From positions 1,190,513 through 1,254,512 of the forward strand of contig NZ_BLIZ01000001.1 in NCBI RefSeq assembly GCF_019972315.1: DNA of 64,000 nt. The letters run 5' to 3'. Shown in pieces: positions 51,710 to 61,716 of this stretch. The number at the start of each line of letters is the position of its first letter. Position 1 is the stretch's first letter. Under the pieces are notes generated by a model. The model searched no databases, was not told the origin of the DNA, and was given only the letters and a program-made list of their open reading frames with translations. Position numbers and translations under genes: made by a program. This DNA is from Geobacter sp. AOG1 (GTDB lineage: Bacteria; Desulfobacterota; Desulfuromonadia; Geobacterales; Geobacteraceae).

Positions 51710-52879
51710 ATGTTTACCACGTCTGAGAAAACGGCAGCAATCCCGTTTGCCCCGGTACGGAGGGCTCTCCCTGAAGAGGTGCGGGGTGCCCGGTCCCGGA
51801 TACTCGTGGAAGAGACCATTTCTCTTATTCTGGAAACGATGCCTGCCTATGGAGTTGTCCTCAACGAGGAGCGGCAGGTGCTGGCCGTCAATGGCAGGCT
51901 GCTGGCCGCCTTCGGCATCAACGACCCGGACGCCTTGGTCGGCAAGCGGCCGGGAGAGGCGATAAACTGTATCCACGCAGATGAAGGGCCGGGAGGATGC
52001 GGCACGGGGAGGCATTGTGCAGGGTGCGGCGCGGTAATGGCCATCCTGCAAAGCCAGCAGCAGGAGCATTCCTCGACCCAGGAGTGCCGGATTACCATGG
52101 ATGCCGAAAGGTCCGCCAGCCTTGATCTGGAGGTGACGGCAACACCCCTGCAGGTTGGGGACATGCGGCTGACCGTATTTTCAATGCGGGACATCAGTGC
52201 CGAGAAGCGGCGTGATGTGCTGGAGCGGGTCTTTTTCCACGACATCATCAATACTGCCGGTGGCATTCGCGGTCTGGCCGAAGTTCTCGCCCGGGGGGAC
52301 ATTCTCACCCCCGAGCAGGATGGCGAATACCGTCGCTGGATGGTGAATCTGGCGCAGCAGCTGGTGGATGAGATCACCCACCAGCAGGAACTGGTGGCTG
52401 CGGAAAAGGGGGAGTTCCGCCCGACTCTCAAGGTCCTGTCGGTGCCGGAACTGTTGCGCGAGATCCAGACCCTCTATGTCAACCATGACATTGCATCGGG
52501 GAGGAACCTGCTGCTCGGGACGGTGCCGGAATGTCACATCGTCAGCGACAGGGCCATCCTGCGCCGAATCCTCGGCAATATGGTGAAAAATGCCCTGGAG
52601 GCGACCGCTGCGGGGGAGGACGTGACGATTTCCGCAGAGACGGGACCCGACACCATAACGCTCTGTGTGCATAACCCGGGGGTCATTCCCCAGGAAACGC
52701 AGTTGCAGATATTCCAGCGTTCCTTCAGCACCAAGGCTGAAGTGGGGCGTGGGATCGGCACTTACAGCATCAAGCTGTTCGGCGAGCGCTACCTGGGAGG
52801 GAAGGTCCATTTTTCCAGCCGCGAGCCCTATGGCACCACCTTTTGTCTCACCCTCCCGAAGGAACATTCCCTGTCATGA
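51710..52879 (+). CDS. PAS-domain sensor histidine kinase
   Basis: 389 residues. A PAS-like sensor region (about 35-165: GVVLNEERQVLAVNGRLLAAFG, with a cysteine cluster GGCGTGRHCAGCGAV) is followed by a dimerisation helix with HDIINTAGGIRGLAE (phospho-accepting H) near 180. The ATPase has N box NMVKNALEA, G2-like RGIGTYSIKLFG and a normal end. AGGAG at 51699-51703 supports ATG 51710. The G1 box is weak (CVHNPGVIP). No response regulator lies beside it. The cysteines may bind a metal or heme (inference). Confidence 0.82.
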   Translation: MFTTSEKTAAIPFAPVRRALPEEVRGARSRILVEETISLILETMPAYGVVLNEERQVLAVNGRLLAAFGINDPDALVGKRPGEAINCIHADEGPGGCGTGRHCAGCGAVMAILQSQQQEHSSTQECRITMDAERSASLDLEVTATPLQVGDMRLTVFSMRDISAEKRRDVLERVFFHDIINTAGGIRGLAEVLARGDILTPEQDGEYRRWMVNLAQQLVDEITHQQELVAAEKGEFRPTLKVLSVPELLREIQTLYVNHDIASGRNLLLGTVPECHIVSDRAILRRILGNMVKNALEATAAGEDVTISAETGPDTITLCVHNPGVIPQETQLQIFQRSFSTKAEVGRGIGTYSIKLFGERYLGGKVHFSSREPYGTTFCLTLPKEHSLS

Positions 52880-53187
52880 TGAGCAGGGCTAACCGTTTCG
52901 GCGCACCTCCAGAATAAAAAGCTTGCAATCGTAAAGAAATGCCTCTATAGTACGAAGCTTGCTTGTTTCCAGCCCGGCGGCTTGCAGTCACCATGCCGCC
53001 CCCGCTGCATCGCTCACTAACCCCCCTCTCTGTTTTCGGCTATCTCCCCTGAAACAGCGTACGACACACGGTTGGCGACGATGAATCAAAGTCGGTCGTC
53101 CCTGTGTTGTCGCCGTTTACGTCTGTGGATCATCCGTTTGGTCCCACGGCCCTCGCATGCCTCCGCCAGCCAATGAAAAGGATATCC
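52880..53187 (+). other. Long leader of the RNA helicase gene
   Basis: 308 bp holding the promoter at 52923-52951 and then about 230 nt of untranslated leader. The remainder has no gene. AAGGA at 53178-53182 is the ribosome binding site for the helicase. Confidence 0.5.
52923..52951 (+). promoter_or_regulatory. Sigma-70-type promoter of the helicase gene
   Basis: TTGCAA (52923-52928), 17 bp, TATAGT (52946-52951). It predicts a start near 52958. Confidence 0.6.
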
Positions 53188-54549
53188 ATGTCGTTTGCAG
53201 ATCTGCAGCTTTCTTCCGCCATTCTCAAGGCCGTTACCTCGTGCGGTTACACCGACCCTACTCCGATCCAGGAGCAGGCCATTCCCAAGGCCCTTGCCGG
53301 TCACGACCTCATGGCCACTGCCCAGACGGGTACCGGGAAAACGGCGGCCTTCGTGCTTCCTGCCCTCAATCGCCTGTCCGAGCCTTCCTTGCTTAAGGGG
53401 CGTGGGCCCCGGATACTGGTCCTGACACCGACCCGTGAGCTGGCCAACCAGGTTACCGACGCGGTCCGCACCTATGGCAAATTCATGCGCGTCAGGAGTG
53501 CCGCCATCCTCGGCGGGATGCCCTATCGTGAGCAACTCCGCCTTCTCTCCCAGCCCCTCGACATCGTAGTGGCAACACCAGGTCGGCTCATCGACCACCT
53601 GGAGCGGGGGAGCATTACCCTGAACCGGCTTGAGGTGCTGGTGCTCGATGAGGCGGACCGGATGCTCGACATGGGGTTCAGCGAGGACGTTGACCGGATT
53701 GCCGCCGCTGCCCCCGCCGATCGTCAGACCCTCCTCTTCACGGCGACCATGGACAAGACCATGGCAGGTCTGGCCCAGCGTCTTTTGCGCGAACCGGTGC
53801 GGATCGAGATCGCTCCCAAGCAGATCACCCACGACACCATAGAGCAGCGGCTCCACGTTGCTGACAGTCTGCAGCATAAGAACCGCCTGCTCCAGCATCT
53901 CATCTCCGATCCGGACCTCACTCGGGCGATCATCTTCTCTGCCACCAAGGTTGCGGCCGACCAACTGGCAAGCGAGCTCCATGCCCAGGGGCATTCTACT
54001 GCCGCCCTCCACGGCGACATGACCCAGGGGGCGCGCAATCGCACCATTACCAACATGAAGCGGGGCAAGGTCCGACTGCTGGTTGCCACCGACGTGGCGG
54101 CGCGGGGACTGGATGTTACGGGGGTCAGCCATGTCATCAATTTCGACCTGCCGAAATTTGCCGAAGACTACGTCCATCGCATCGGTCGTACCGGCCGGGC
54201 AGGCGCCAGCGGCATCGCCATCTCCTTTGCCTCTCTCAACGAGATCCACTACCTGGAAAAGATCGAGCGCTTCATCGGCAAATCGCTCCCCCAGCACGTC
54301 ATCCCCGGCCTTGAGCCGACCCGGCCGCTGCGTGCCCGGACCGGCAATGGTCCCCGCGGCGACTCGCGCGGTCCTGGCCGGAAACCGGGCAAGTTTTCCG
54401 CAGGTGGTCAGCGTAGCGAGCAGGGAAAGGGCGAGGCTGCAGGCAAGTCCCGCATTAAGAAATGGGGTGCCCCGCGCCGCGAACAGTCACCGGTAGTGGT
54501 GGAGCATCGGGGCAGTGGCTCCGGTCGTTCTGGCCGGCGGGTCATCTAG
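53188..54549 (+). CDS. rhlE: DEAD-box RNA helicase, RhlE type
   Basis: 453 residues: Q motif TDPTPIQEQAIP, motif I AQTGTGKT, Ia PTRELA, motif II DEAD, motif III TAT, motif V ARGLDV, motif VI HRIGRTGRAG. A basic glycine/serine/arginine-rich tail (about 380-453) fits RNA binding. It remodels RNA, for example in ribosome assembly or cold adaptation. ATG 53188 (MSFADLQLS) has AAGGA five bases upstream; the ATG at 53173 is less likely. A terminator follows. Confidence 0.9.
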   Translation: MSFADLQLSSAILKAVTSCGYTDPTPIQEQAIPKALAGHDLMATAQTGTGKTAAFVLPALNRLSEPSLLKGRGPRILVLTPTRELANQVTDAVRTYGKFMRVRSAAILGGMPYREQLRLLSQPLDIVVATPGRLIDHLERGSITLNRLEVLVLDEADRMLDMGFSEDVDRIAAAAPADRQTLLFTATMDKTMAGLAQRLLREPVRIEIAPKQITHDTIEQRLHVADSLQHKNRLLQHLISDPDLTRAIIFSATKVAADQLASELHAQGHSTAALHGDMTQGARNRTITNMKRGKVRLLVATDVAARGLDVTGVSHVINFDLPKFAEDYVHRIGRTGRAGASGIAISFASLNEIHYLEKIERFIGKSLPQHVIPGLEPTRPLRARTGNGPRGDSRGPGRKPGKFSAGGQRSEQGKGEAAGKSRIKKWGAPRREQSPVVVEHRGSGSGRSGRRVI

Positions 54550-54580
54550 TTAGCACGCACAACCCTGATGTGACTCATTG

Positions 54581-54615
54581 GCGCCCCCTTCCGAACGGGA
54601 GGGGGCGTTTTTTTT
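54581..54615 (+). terminator. Intrinsic terminator
   Basis: CGCCCCCTTCC, GAAC, GGGAGGGGGCG, then eight T. It ends the helicase transcript. Confidence 0.9.
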
Positions 54616-54966
54616 GTACACGTTGGCTGTTTGGTCGGATGCTGTGTTTGGTTATTTAGCGTATATATCGAATTTCTCGTCATGTTGCAGGGTACGTATA
54701 ACCCGCCGATAAAACATAATATACCGCCTGTTGATCGTTATGCGAGTTAATTGCTAACGGTTATTTCGCGCAGTATTGCCGACTGAAAGCACGCGATAGC
54801 ATTGCAGTTTAAATATATATTAATATGAATTATGACTAATTGTGCAATATGTCAAAATTACAGCTGTTTTTGTTTTAGGAGATTATAATTTTAATGAAGG
54901 TCGTGTCTGGCTTTTGTTATGCATTTTGGTGGAGAACAACGACGTGCGCAATTTTCGGAGGTTGCC
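54616..54966. other. AT-rich non-coding gap
   Basis: 351 bp, markedly AT-rich around 54800-54900 (AAATATATATTAATATG). Several weak promoter-like sites exist but none is decisive. GGAGG at 54957-54961 is the ribosome binding site of the next gene. Confidence 0.45.
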
Positions 54967-55344
54967 ATGGATTTTTTGTCTGCCATGATGCTCGTGATAA
55001 CAGTCATTTTGCTCTCCCTGTCATTTCCGCGGATCTATGGAGATTGGCTGTCGTTTCAGAACCATCTGGAAATGGGGGAGAGGGAGCCGCTCCGGGAACT
55101 GCTGGCTGACAAAAAGCTCTGGATGCATCGACATTTTTGCTTTGCCGTCCTTGCCCTCGTGATGGCGAAGGTCGTCGAAGGCACCCCCCTTGCTGAAGGG
55201 GCGCCACGGCTGTCCCAGGTCACGGCGGTCTATGCAGTCATCTCGCTGATGCTGGCCTTTGTCGAATCACTGTTTGCCCAGAAGATCACCGCACTACTCG
55301 CCGGGGCGCAGGAGAGCCGGAGGAACGACTCGGACTATCCGTGA
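54967..55344 (+). CDS. Small membrane protein, function unknown
   Basis: 125 residues. Hydrophobic segments: MDFLSAMMLVITVILLSLSF (about 1-20), FCFAVLALVMAKVV (about 57-72) and VYAVISLMLAFVESLF (about 88-103), so two or three membrane spans. Loops are short and charged (HLEMGEREPLRELLADKK). The AT-rich upstream region and good ribosome binding site indicate a real gene. No family is recognised. Confidence 0.6.
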   Translation: MDFLSAMMLVITVILLSLSFPRIYGDWLSFQNHLEMGEREPLRELLADKKLWMHRHFCFAVLALVMAKVVEGTPLAEGAPRLSQVTAVYAVISLMLAFVESLFAQKITALLAGAQESRRNDSDYP

Positions 55345-55515
55345 AACGAAGCGCTTGCACACCACAACGTAGTGCCGCATGAACTATCTCACAACCTGAC
55401 GTGGTATCTCTCGGATCCTTTCCCCCCCCCTGATCTCTCCTCCACTGCCCGCTATGTCGAATCAAGCCGTACAATCGCACTTTGCGCGGAATGCCGTTTC
55501 GTGTATGATGCCGGC

Positions 55516-56763
55516 ATGACTGTCTTCATCCTGATTGCCTTTCTGCTGATCACCGCCAGCGGTTACCTCCTCCGCGCCCTCAACCTGCGGCACCTGCGTG
55601 CCCACGGCAACCAGATTCCCCCTGGCTTCGAGGGAATCATCGACGGTGAGACACTGCGCCGGACCGTCGCCTATACTCTGGACCAGAGCCGGGTCGGGCT
55701 GCTGGAATCGATTATTGACAACCTCTTGCTGCTCCTCTTCCTGTTCGGGGGGCTCCTTCCCCTTTATGACCGATGGGTCGCTTCACTTGCCCCTTCGTTC
55801 ATCGGCGGCGGAGTCCTCTTCTTCCTTCTGATTACCCTTGCCCAGACCCTGCTGGGCATCCCCTTCGATCTCTACCGGACCTTCCGGCTCGAAGCCCGCT
55901 ACGGATTCAACACCACCACTCCTCGTCTCTGGTTCGCCGATCTCTTGAAAGGGGCTGCCATCACCGTGATTCTGCTCGGCGGCCTGGCAGCAGGAGCGCT
56001 GGCCCTGGTCCGCTGGAGCCCTGCGTGGTGGTGGCTCTTGGTCTGGGGGTTTCTTGCCGCCGTGTCCCTCTTCCTCATGTACCTCTCTCCCTACGTCATC
56101 GAGCCGTTGTTCAACAAGTTCGAGCCGGTGAAGGAGGCGGGACTGGAAGATGAAATCCGCGCCATGGCAGAACGGGCCGGACTCACGGTGAGCCGAGTCA
56201 TGCAGGTGGACGCATCGAAGAGGAGCCAGCATTCCAACGCCTACTTCACCGGCATTGGCCGGGTGAAGCGGATAGTGCTCTACGACACCCTCATCCGGCA
56301 GATGACCCACCAGGAGATCCTGGCAGTGCTCGCCCACGAGATCGGCCACTGGAAGAAGGGACACATCTGGAAACAGCTGGTGATGACCGAGGTGGGGGCA
56401 CTCCTTGTCTGTTACGTGGCGTGGTGGCTGCTGGGGTGGGGTGGTCTCCCCGGTCTGCTCGGCATGGATGGCGGCTCATTTGCAGCCCAGCTGACGATCC
56501 TTGCCTTCCTCGGGTCGCCGGCTGCCTTTCCCCTTACCCCCTTCTTCAGCTGGCTCTCCCGTCGCCACGAATGGGAGGCGGACCGGTACGCCATGGAGCT
56601 CTCCGGCCGACCGGAGGCGCTCGCCTCCGCCCTCATCAAGCTGTCCGCGGAAAACCTCGCCAACCTCCATCCCCATCCCATCTTCGCCTGGTTCTACTAT
56701 TCCCATCCCCCGGTAGTGGAGCGGGTGCAGCGGCTGCGGGATGCACCCACACCGGTCGAATGA
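55516..56763 (+). CDS. Ste24-type M48 membrane metalloprotease
   Basis: 415 residues. The N-terminal M48_N part has several membrane spans (TVFILIAFLLITASGYLL, LLLFLFGGLLPLYD and more). The zinc site is HEIGH in LAVLAHEIGHWKKGH with a downstream glutamate in RRHEWEADRYAME; NAYFTGIGRVKRIVLYDTLI is typical of CAAX prenyl protease 1 relatives. It acts on membrane proteins, probably in quality control in bacteria. The frame opens at 55372; ATG 55516 matches the first membrane segment, with GTG 55501 as an alternative. Confidence 0.87.
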   Translation: MTVFILIAFLLITASGYLLRALNLRHLRAHGNQIPPGFEGIIDGETLRRTVAYTLDQSRVGLLESIIDNLLLLLFLFGGLLPLYDRWVASLAPSFIGGGVLFFLLITLAQTLLGIPFDLYRTFRLEARYGFNTTTPRLWFADLLKGAAITVILLGGLAAGALALVRWSPAWWWLLVWGFLAAVSLFLMYLSPYVIEPLFNKFEPVKEAGLEDEIRAMAERAGLTVSRVMQVDASKRSQHSNAYFTGIGRVKRIVLYDTLIRQMTHQEILAVLAHEIGHWKKGHIWKQLVMTEVGALLVCYVAWWLLGWGGLPGLLGMDGGSFAAQLTILAFLGSPAAFPLTPFFSWLSRRHEWEADRYAMELSGRPEALASALIKLSAENLANLHPHPIFAWFYYSHPPVVERVQRLRDAPTPVE

Positions 56764-57177
56764 ATCAATAACGGCATTTACTCATGCAAAGGCGCAAAGC
56801 TCGCAAAGAACAACTCGTGCAGGAAAACTACACCGAATGAAAAAAACAGCCCCACAAGCTATACGCATTTGAGGGGCTGTTTAAAGTTACGGAAATGGCC
56901 CCGACATCCGGGGCCACTGACGTCATCATTGTGCGCTCCTTAAAAGAGCTGTCAATTGGGTACTTGCGACCGAATGCACGAATATACGACCACGTTGCGA
57001 GAAGAGGGATAAGGCATTTTGAAGGTTCGAGTCTTGTATGGCTCTCCAGCGCGGACAAATCTGGGAACCAATGGAAGAACTTGTTTGTTCTGCTAACCGC
57101 CGAAATAGCCACGATCAGCGCTCCTTCCTTACCACCGGTTACGCTTTATTATTCCACTCTGTTTTACCCCCGTGAGA
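56764..57177. other. Non-coding gap between convergent genes
   Basis: 414 bp. It holds a GCGCAAAGCTCGCAAAG repeat fragment (about 56791-56808), a bidirectional hairpin (56844-56882), and a minus-strand frame 57112-56828 starting GTG with GGAAGGAG upstream. The frame gives 94 residues with no recognisable features and ends in the terminator, so I do not call it a gene. Confidence 0.45.
56844..56882. terminator. Bidirectional terminator hairpin
   Basis: AAACAGCCCC and GGGGCTGTTT are 19 bases apart, with A runs before and TTT after, so it could serve transcripts from either side. Confidence 0.6.
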
Positions 57178-59796
57178 CTAAAGGTTGAAATAGAAGGTTG
57201 CCCCCTTGCCCGGTTCCCCTTCAGCCCAGATTCGACCACCGTGGCGCCGGATGATCCTTTCCACCGTGGCGAGGCCGATGCCGTGCCCCTTGAATTCGTC
57301 GGCGCCAGGAAGCCGCAGGAAGGGAATGAAGAGCTTGTCGGCGTCGGCCATGGCGAAGCCGGCCCCGTTGTCCCGGACGAAGTAGGCCAGCCTTCCGTCG
57401 ATCTCCGTCTCGCCAAACTCGATGACCGCCTCTTCCTGTGTGGCGGTGTATTTCCATGCATTGCCGAGGAGGTTTTCCAGCACCACCTGCAGCAGCTTCG
57501 CATCACCGTTGGCTGAGATCCCGTCGGTTATTTGGAATATGGCCCGCCGCTCCGGTTCGGTAAAAACCAGTTCTGCGGCCACCGCATGTGCGATCACGCT
57601 GAGGTCGATCATTTCCCGATTCAGTTCGCTGCGGGTAAAACAGGAGAGCTTGAGCAGGGCGTCTATGAGATTGCTCATGCGCACGGCCCCGTTCTGGACC
57701 TCCTGCAGAAACCCGAGGCATTGTTCATTCAGGTGGTTGCCGCATAACTCTTGGATGACCTGGCAGTAGCCGCTGATGACCGTCAGGGGCTTGCGCAGGT
57801 CGTGAGAGGCCGAATAACTGAACGTCTCCAGTTCCCGGTTGGTTGATTCCAGCTCGGCGGCCCGTGCAGCTAGGTCGGTGTTCAGTTTTTCGACCTCCTC
57901 CGCCGCTTGTTTGCGCTCGGTGATGTTATCAAACACCGCAACAAAGTATTCCCGCTGCATACTGTAGGCAGTGACGAACAACCATATTCCCAAAGGTTCG
58001 AACTCAATTTCGAACGTCTCCGGGATTCCTGTCAACGCGACCCGGCCGTAAACCTCAAACAACTCCGGATGTGCTTCTTTGATCCCTGGAATCGCCTCGG
58101 TGGCTTTCTTGCCAACCACGTTCTCCAAGTCGGTCAGCCGAATGAATGCTTTGTTGACATCGAGAAAGATAAAATCTTCCGGACGGCCTTGGTCATCTAA
58201 TAGCATCTTACAGTAGGCGAATCCCTCCAACATGTTTTCAAACAGGGAGCGATAGCGCCCTTCGCTTTCCCGCAGTTCTGCCTCGATCTTCTTGCGGGCG
58301 GAGATGTCTTCTACCACCCCCACGTGAAACAGGTTACGTCCATCGTGGTCGTGCACCATCGACACGGTGATATTTACCCAGACGGTGGAACCGTCCTTGC
58401 GCAGATAGCGTTTCTCAAGGGAGTAACTCCCGAGCTTCCCGTCCAACATGAGCTGGAGGTACTTGGCGCTTGTTTCCAAATCATCGGGATGGGTAATGGT
58501 TTTAATATCCAGCCCCATCAGCTCTTCTTCCGAGTATCCGAGTATTTCACAGAATTTCTGATTGACCCGTAACCATCTGCCATTCAGGCCTGTATGTGCG
58601 ATGCCGACCGCAGCCTGGTTAAAGGTGGCCCGGAAAAGCTTTTCGCTCTCCCGCAGGGCATCCTCCGCCCGCATGCGTTCGGTGACATCCTGGCAGGTGC
58701 CTAATATGGACGTCGGCACTCCCGTCTCGTCCACTGATACGGTGCCCCGGCTGTGCAGAGTGCGTACCGTCCCGTCCGGCCGGATGATGCGGTGCAAATT
58801 GTCGAAGGATCTCCGTTTGGCGAGGGCGTTCTGAATCTCCTTCTCGTATGTTTCCCGATCCTCAGGATGAACCATCTTTAGGATACCCGCATAGCTTGCG
58901 TCCAACTCTTTCGGAGATAGGCCGAAAATCCGGTACAGTTCTGCCGAAATAGTAAGTGAATCGGCGCCAATATTCCACTCCCAGCTGCCGAGGTGGGCAA
59001 CTCTTTGAGCCTCGGCAAGCTGTTGTTCTCTTTTGCGGAGTTTTTCCTCCGCTTGCTTGAACGCGGTAACATCACGCGTCAGAGCAATGATGCACTCTTC
59101 CCCCTGCACGTTGATGATCTCCGCTGATAATGAACCGATAATTACTTCTCCCGTTACGCTCCTCAAACGGACTTCCACGTCACGGATCCTGGTGCCTTCC
59201 CTCAACAGCCGGACCAACTGGTCGCGGCCAGCCGGGTTTTCCCAGATGTTGATCTCGGCGGCGGTGCGGCCGATGACCTTCTCCCTGCGGTAGCCGAGGG
59301 TCTTTTCGAGCGCCTCGTTGACCTCGATATATCTCCCGTCCGCCAGGCTGCTGATGGAAAGGAGCGCCGGCACGGTCTGGAAGGCCAGGGAGAATTTTTC
59401 TTTCTCCTCCTGCAGAGCCTCCTCAGCCCGCCTGCGCTCGGTGATGTCGATCCCAATGCCGACGAGATAGGTCTTGTCACCGACGGTCAAGGGAGTGCCG
59501 GTACAGTAGAAAGGGATTTTTCTCCCCTCTCTGTCCATGAGGAGTAGCTCGACGTCGGCGTTCCGGTGTTCGACAAAAACCTCCGTCAGCTTCGACTCCA
59601 GCAGCCTATGGTTTTCTTCCGCCACAAAATCATGAGGACGCAGGGTGGACATCCCTTCCGGTGAACGCCCAGAGAACTCCTCAAGCTTCTGGTTCCATCG
59701 GACCAGCTGCTCCTCGTTATCAAAGACATAGAAGATACCCGGCATACTGTTGATGACCGCATCGGTTAAGTTCTTCTCAAGGTCGGTTGTGGACAT
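57178..59796 (-). CDS. Multi-PAS sensor histidine kinase
   Basis: About 872 residues, soluble. Five PAS/PAC repeats are visible at roughly 12-125, 130-245, 260-375, 385-500 and 510-625, each with typical ends such as GIGIDITERRRAEE, DVTAFKQAEEK and GVVEDISARKKIE. A HisKA domain (FSYSASHDLRKPLTVISGY) and HATPase (NLLGNAWKYT, DNGAGFAM, GHGIGLATVERII) follow. With no membrane span it probably senses a cytoplasmic signal or redox state. ATG 59796 has TTGGAGAA upstream. No response regulator is adjacent. Confidence 0.92.
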   Translation of the reverse strand: MSTTDLEKNLTDAVINSMPGIFYVFDNEEQLVRWNQKLEEFSGRSPEGMSTLRPHDFVAEENHRLLESKLTEVFVEHRNADVELLLMDREGRKIPFYCTGTPLTVGDKTYLVGIGIDITERRRAEEALQEEKEKFSLAFQTVPALLSISSLADGRYIEVNEALEKTLGYRREKVIGRTAAEINIWENPAGRDQLVRLLREGTRIRDVEVRLRSVTGEVIIGSLSAEIINVQGEECIIALTRDVTAFKQAEEKLRKREQQLAEAQRVAHLGSWEWNIGADSLTISAELYRIFGLSPKELDASYAGILKMVHPEDRETYEKEIQNALAKRRSFDNLHRIIRPDGTVRTLHSRGTVSVDETGVPTSILGTCQDVTERMRAEDALRESEKLFRATFNQAAVGIAHTGLNGRWLRVNQKFCEILGYSEEELMGLDIKTITHPDDLETSAKYLQLMLDGKLGSYSLEKRYLRKDGSTVWVNITVSMVHDHDGRNLFHVGVVEDISARKKIEAELRESEGRYRSLFENMLEGFAYCKMLLDDQGRPEDFIFLDVNKAFIRLTDLENVVGKKATEAIPGIKEAHPELFEVYGRVALTGIPETFEIEFEPLGIWLFVTAYSMQREYFVAVFDNITERKQAAEEVEKLNTDLAARAAELESTNRELETFSYSASHDLRKPLTVISGYCQVIQELCGNHLNEQCLGFLQEVQNGAVRMSNLIDALLKLSCFTRSELNREMIDLSVIAHAVAAELVFTEPERRAIFQITDGISANGDAKLLQVVLENLLGNAWKYTATQEEAVIEFGETEIDGRLAYFVRDNGAGFAMADADKLFIPFLRLPGADEFKGHGIGLATVERIIRRHGGRIWAEGEPGKGATFYFNL

Positions 59797-60236
59797 GGGT
59801 TCTCCAATGTCTAGCGACGGTGCGAAGCGTAGGCGCACTAACCCCAAAAAAGCATAGCATCTTTCAACAGTTATACAATCTGTCAAAAGACTCTGCCAAG
59901 CCCTGTCCTGCTTGCAATGATCTGTTCATTACAGGAAAACTGCCCGCGAATGCAAGTGAGGCATGTTCGTGGGGCTTTAACTTTGCTAAGTACCTAAATA
60001 TTTGAGCTTTGAGAGTTCGTCAAGGAAGTGGACACCGTTGTGGGAGAGAGATACGTCTCCCGGATACGGTCAATTAGGAGGGCAACTTACGGAGGGGCAG
60101 CCATTCTGAATTGACGGGTGAAAGCTGCATCTAGTGCTGACATCAACCTTCTCTGCTCTTTCCTGACGTCCATAGAGAAGAACCCTCCATGTAGCGAGCA
60201 TCAAGATGGACTCCGTTAAGCTTGCTGCTTCTCCGG
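59797..60236. other. Non-coding gap
   Basis: 440 bp between the kinase start and the end of the ABC transporter operon. GGGAGAGAGATACGTCTCCC at about 60039-60060 is a small hairpin. No gene, promoter or known repeat is recognised with confidence. Confidence 0.4.
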
Positions 60237-60938
60237 TCAGATGGCTTTGCGCCAGGCGAGCCGCTCTTCCAGCCAGCGGGAGAGGCTGGTGAAAGCGTAG
60301 CAGAGGAAGAAATAGATTACTGCGATGAAGATGAATATCTCGGTGGGGTAGGCCATGGTCCGGTTGTTGACCTGGGTGGCGACGTGGGTCAGTTCTGAAA
60401 CTCCGACGATGAAGGCGAGGGAGGTGTCCTTGATGAGGGAGACGAACTGGTTGACGAAGGAAGGGATCATGTTGCGCAGCCCTTGGGGAAGCACGATGTA
60501 GAGCATCACCTGCCAGTGCTTCAGACCGGTGGAGATGGCCGCCTCGGTCTGTCCCGCGGGGATGCCTTCGATGCCGGCGCGGACGATCTGGGACATGTAG
60601 GCGGAGGTAAAGAGGGTAAGTCCCATGATGACGGTCTGGCTCTCCGGGACGGTTCGCCCCATGAGGGCAGGGAGGAGGAAGTACATCCAGAAGATGACCA
60701 TGAGGAGCGGTAAGCCGCGGACTGCATTGATGAACAGGTTGACGGGATAGCTTATGAACGGGTTGCGAACCAGGCTCAAAAGCCCCAGCACAAGGCCACC
60801 GAAGAAGGAAAGGATGCAGGATACCACTGCTAGGTAAATGGTGAGTCCCAGTCCCCCGAGCGGTCCGTGGGGGAACCGGCCGATCATGAAGTAGGTGAAA
60901 TTGTCCGTGATGACGTGAAAATTAAAGAGTCCGTCCAT
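60237..60938 (-). CDS. Polar amino-acid ABC transporter permease (second)
   Basis: 233 residues with five or so membrane spans and the HisM/GltK-type EAA loop EAAISTGLKHWQVMLYIVLPQGLR. PLLMVIFWMYFLLP and AYMSQIVRAGIEGIP are typical of the His/Glu/Gln/Arg permease group. It is the last gene of the operon, 1 bp after the first permease. It pairs with that permease to form the channel. Confidence 0.88.
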   Translation of the reverse strand: MDGLFNFHVITDNFTYFMIGRFPHGPLGGLGLTIYLAVVSCILSFFGGLVLGLLSLVRNPFISYPVNLFINAVRGLPLLMVIFWMYFLLPALMGRTVPESQTVIMGLTLFTSAYMSQIVRAGIEGIPAGQTEAAISTGLKHWQVMLYIVLPQGLRNMIPSFVNQFVSLIKDTSLAFIVGVSELTHVATQVNNRTMAYPTEIFIFIAVIYFFLCYAFTSLSRWLEERLAWRKAI

Positions 60939-60939
60939 G

Positions 60940-61647
60940 TCAAACCGCCCGGTTCGGGTTCAGGACCCGTTTGTCGTAGATATGGACCAGCGCGGTAATG
61001 CTGGTCGAGAGTACCAGGTAGACGACGGTTGCTGCGGTGAACGCCTCGAATCCCTTGAAGGTGTAACTCTCCACCTGGCGCGCCTGGTAGGTGAGTTCCA
61101 TGACGCCGATGGTCATGGCCAGGGACGAGTTCTTGGCCAGATTGAGGAACTGGTTCACGAGTGGCGGGACGGTAATCCGGACCGCCTGGGGGAGAATGAT
61201 GTATTGCATGGAACGGAGGTACGAGAATCCTGCGCTGCGGGCCGCCTCCATCTGCTCCCTGGGGATGGAGAGGACGCCGGAGCGGATGTCCTCGGCGATG
61301 AACGCGGAGGTATAGATGGTCAGCGCGATGACCGCTGCGGCAAATTCGAAGTTCGTGCTGTTCAGCCAGTCGTTGACCGCAGTGGGAAGGATTTTGTAAG
61401 AGCCGAAGTACCAGAAAAATATCTGCACGAGGAGGGGGGTATTTCGGAAAAACTCCAGGTACGCCAGGGCGAACCAGCGCACCGGCCGGAAATTGCTCAT
61501 CCGCATGACCGCGATGAGGAGGCCGACGATAAACGCCAGGACGATCCCGACTACGGAGAGTTGGAGAGTGACCTTAAAACCGGAAACCAGCCACTCGAAA
61601 TATTTACCGGATGTGACGACCGACCAGTCAAACTGATACGTGAGCAT
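60940..61647 (-). CDS. Polar amino-acid ABC transporter permease (first)
   Basis: About 235 residues of the GltJ/HisQ type: FRNTPLLVQIFFWYFG near 80 and the EAA loop EAARSAGFSYLRSMQYIILPQAVR. The frame opens at 61701 but ATG 61647 (MLTYQFDWSVV) fits the family. It lies between the binding protein and second permease genes. Confidence 0.88.
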   Translation of the reverse strand: MLTYQFDWSVVTSGKYFEWLVSGFKVTLQLSVVGIVLAFIVGLLIAVMRMSNFRPVRWFALAYLEFFRNTPLLVQIFFWYFGSYKILPTAVNDWLNSTNFEFAAAVIALTIYTSAFIAEDIRSGVLSIPREQMEAARSAGFSYLRSMQYIILPQAVRITVPPLVNQFLNLAKNSSLAMTIGVMELTYQARQVESYTFKGFEAFTAATVVYLVLSTSITALVHIYDKRVLNPNRAV

Positions 61648-61716
61648 GTGAACTTTCCGTGAAGGAGGAGAAGCGAGGCGTGAAGAGTAGAGGCTCCTCA
61701 TGCCTCGCTTTTTGCG

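Noticed and set aside
56828-57112. Minus-strand 94-residue ORF with a good-looking ribosome binding site
   Set aside because: No recognisable features, ends inside a terminator hairpin, and lies in a repeat-containing gap; not enough support.
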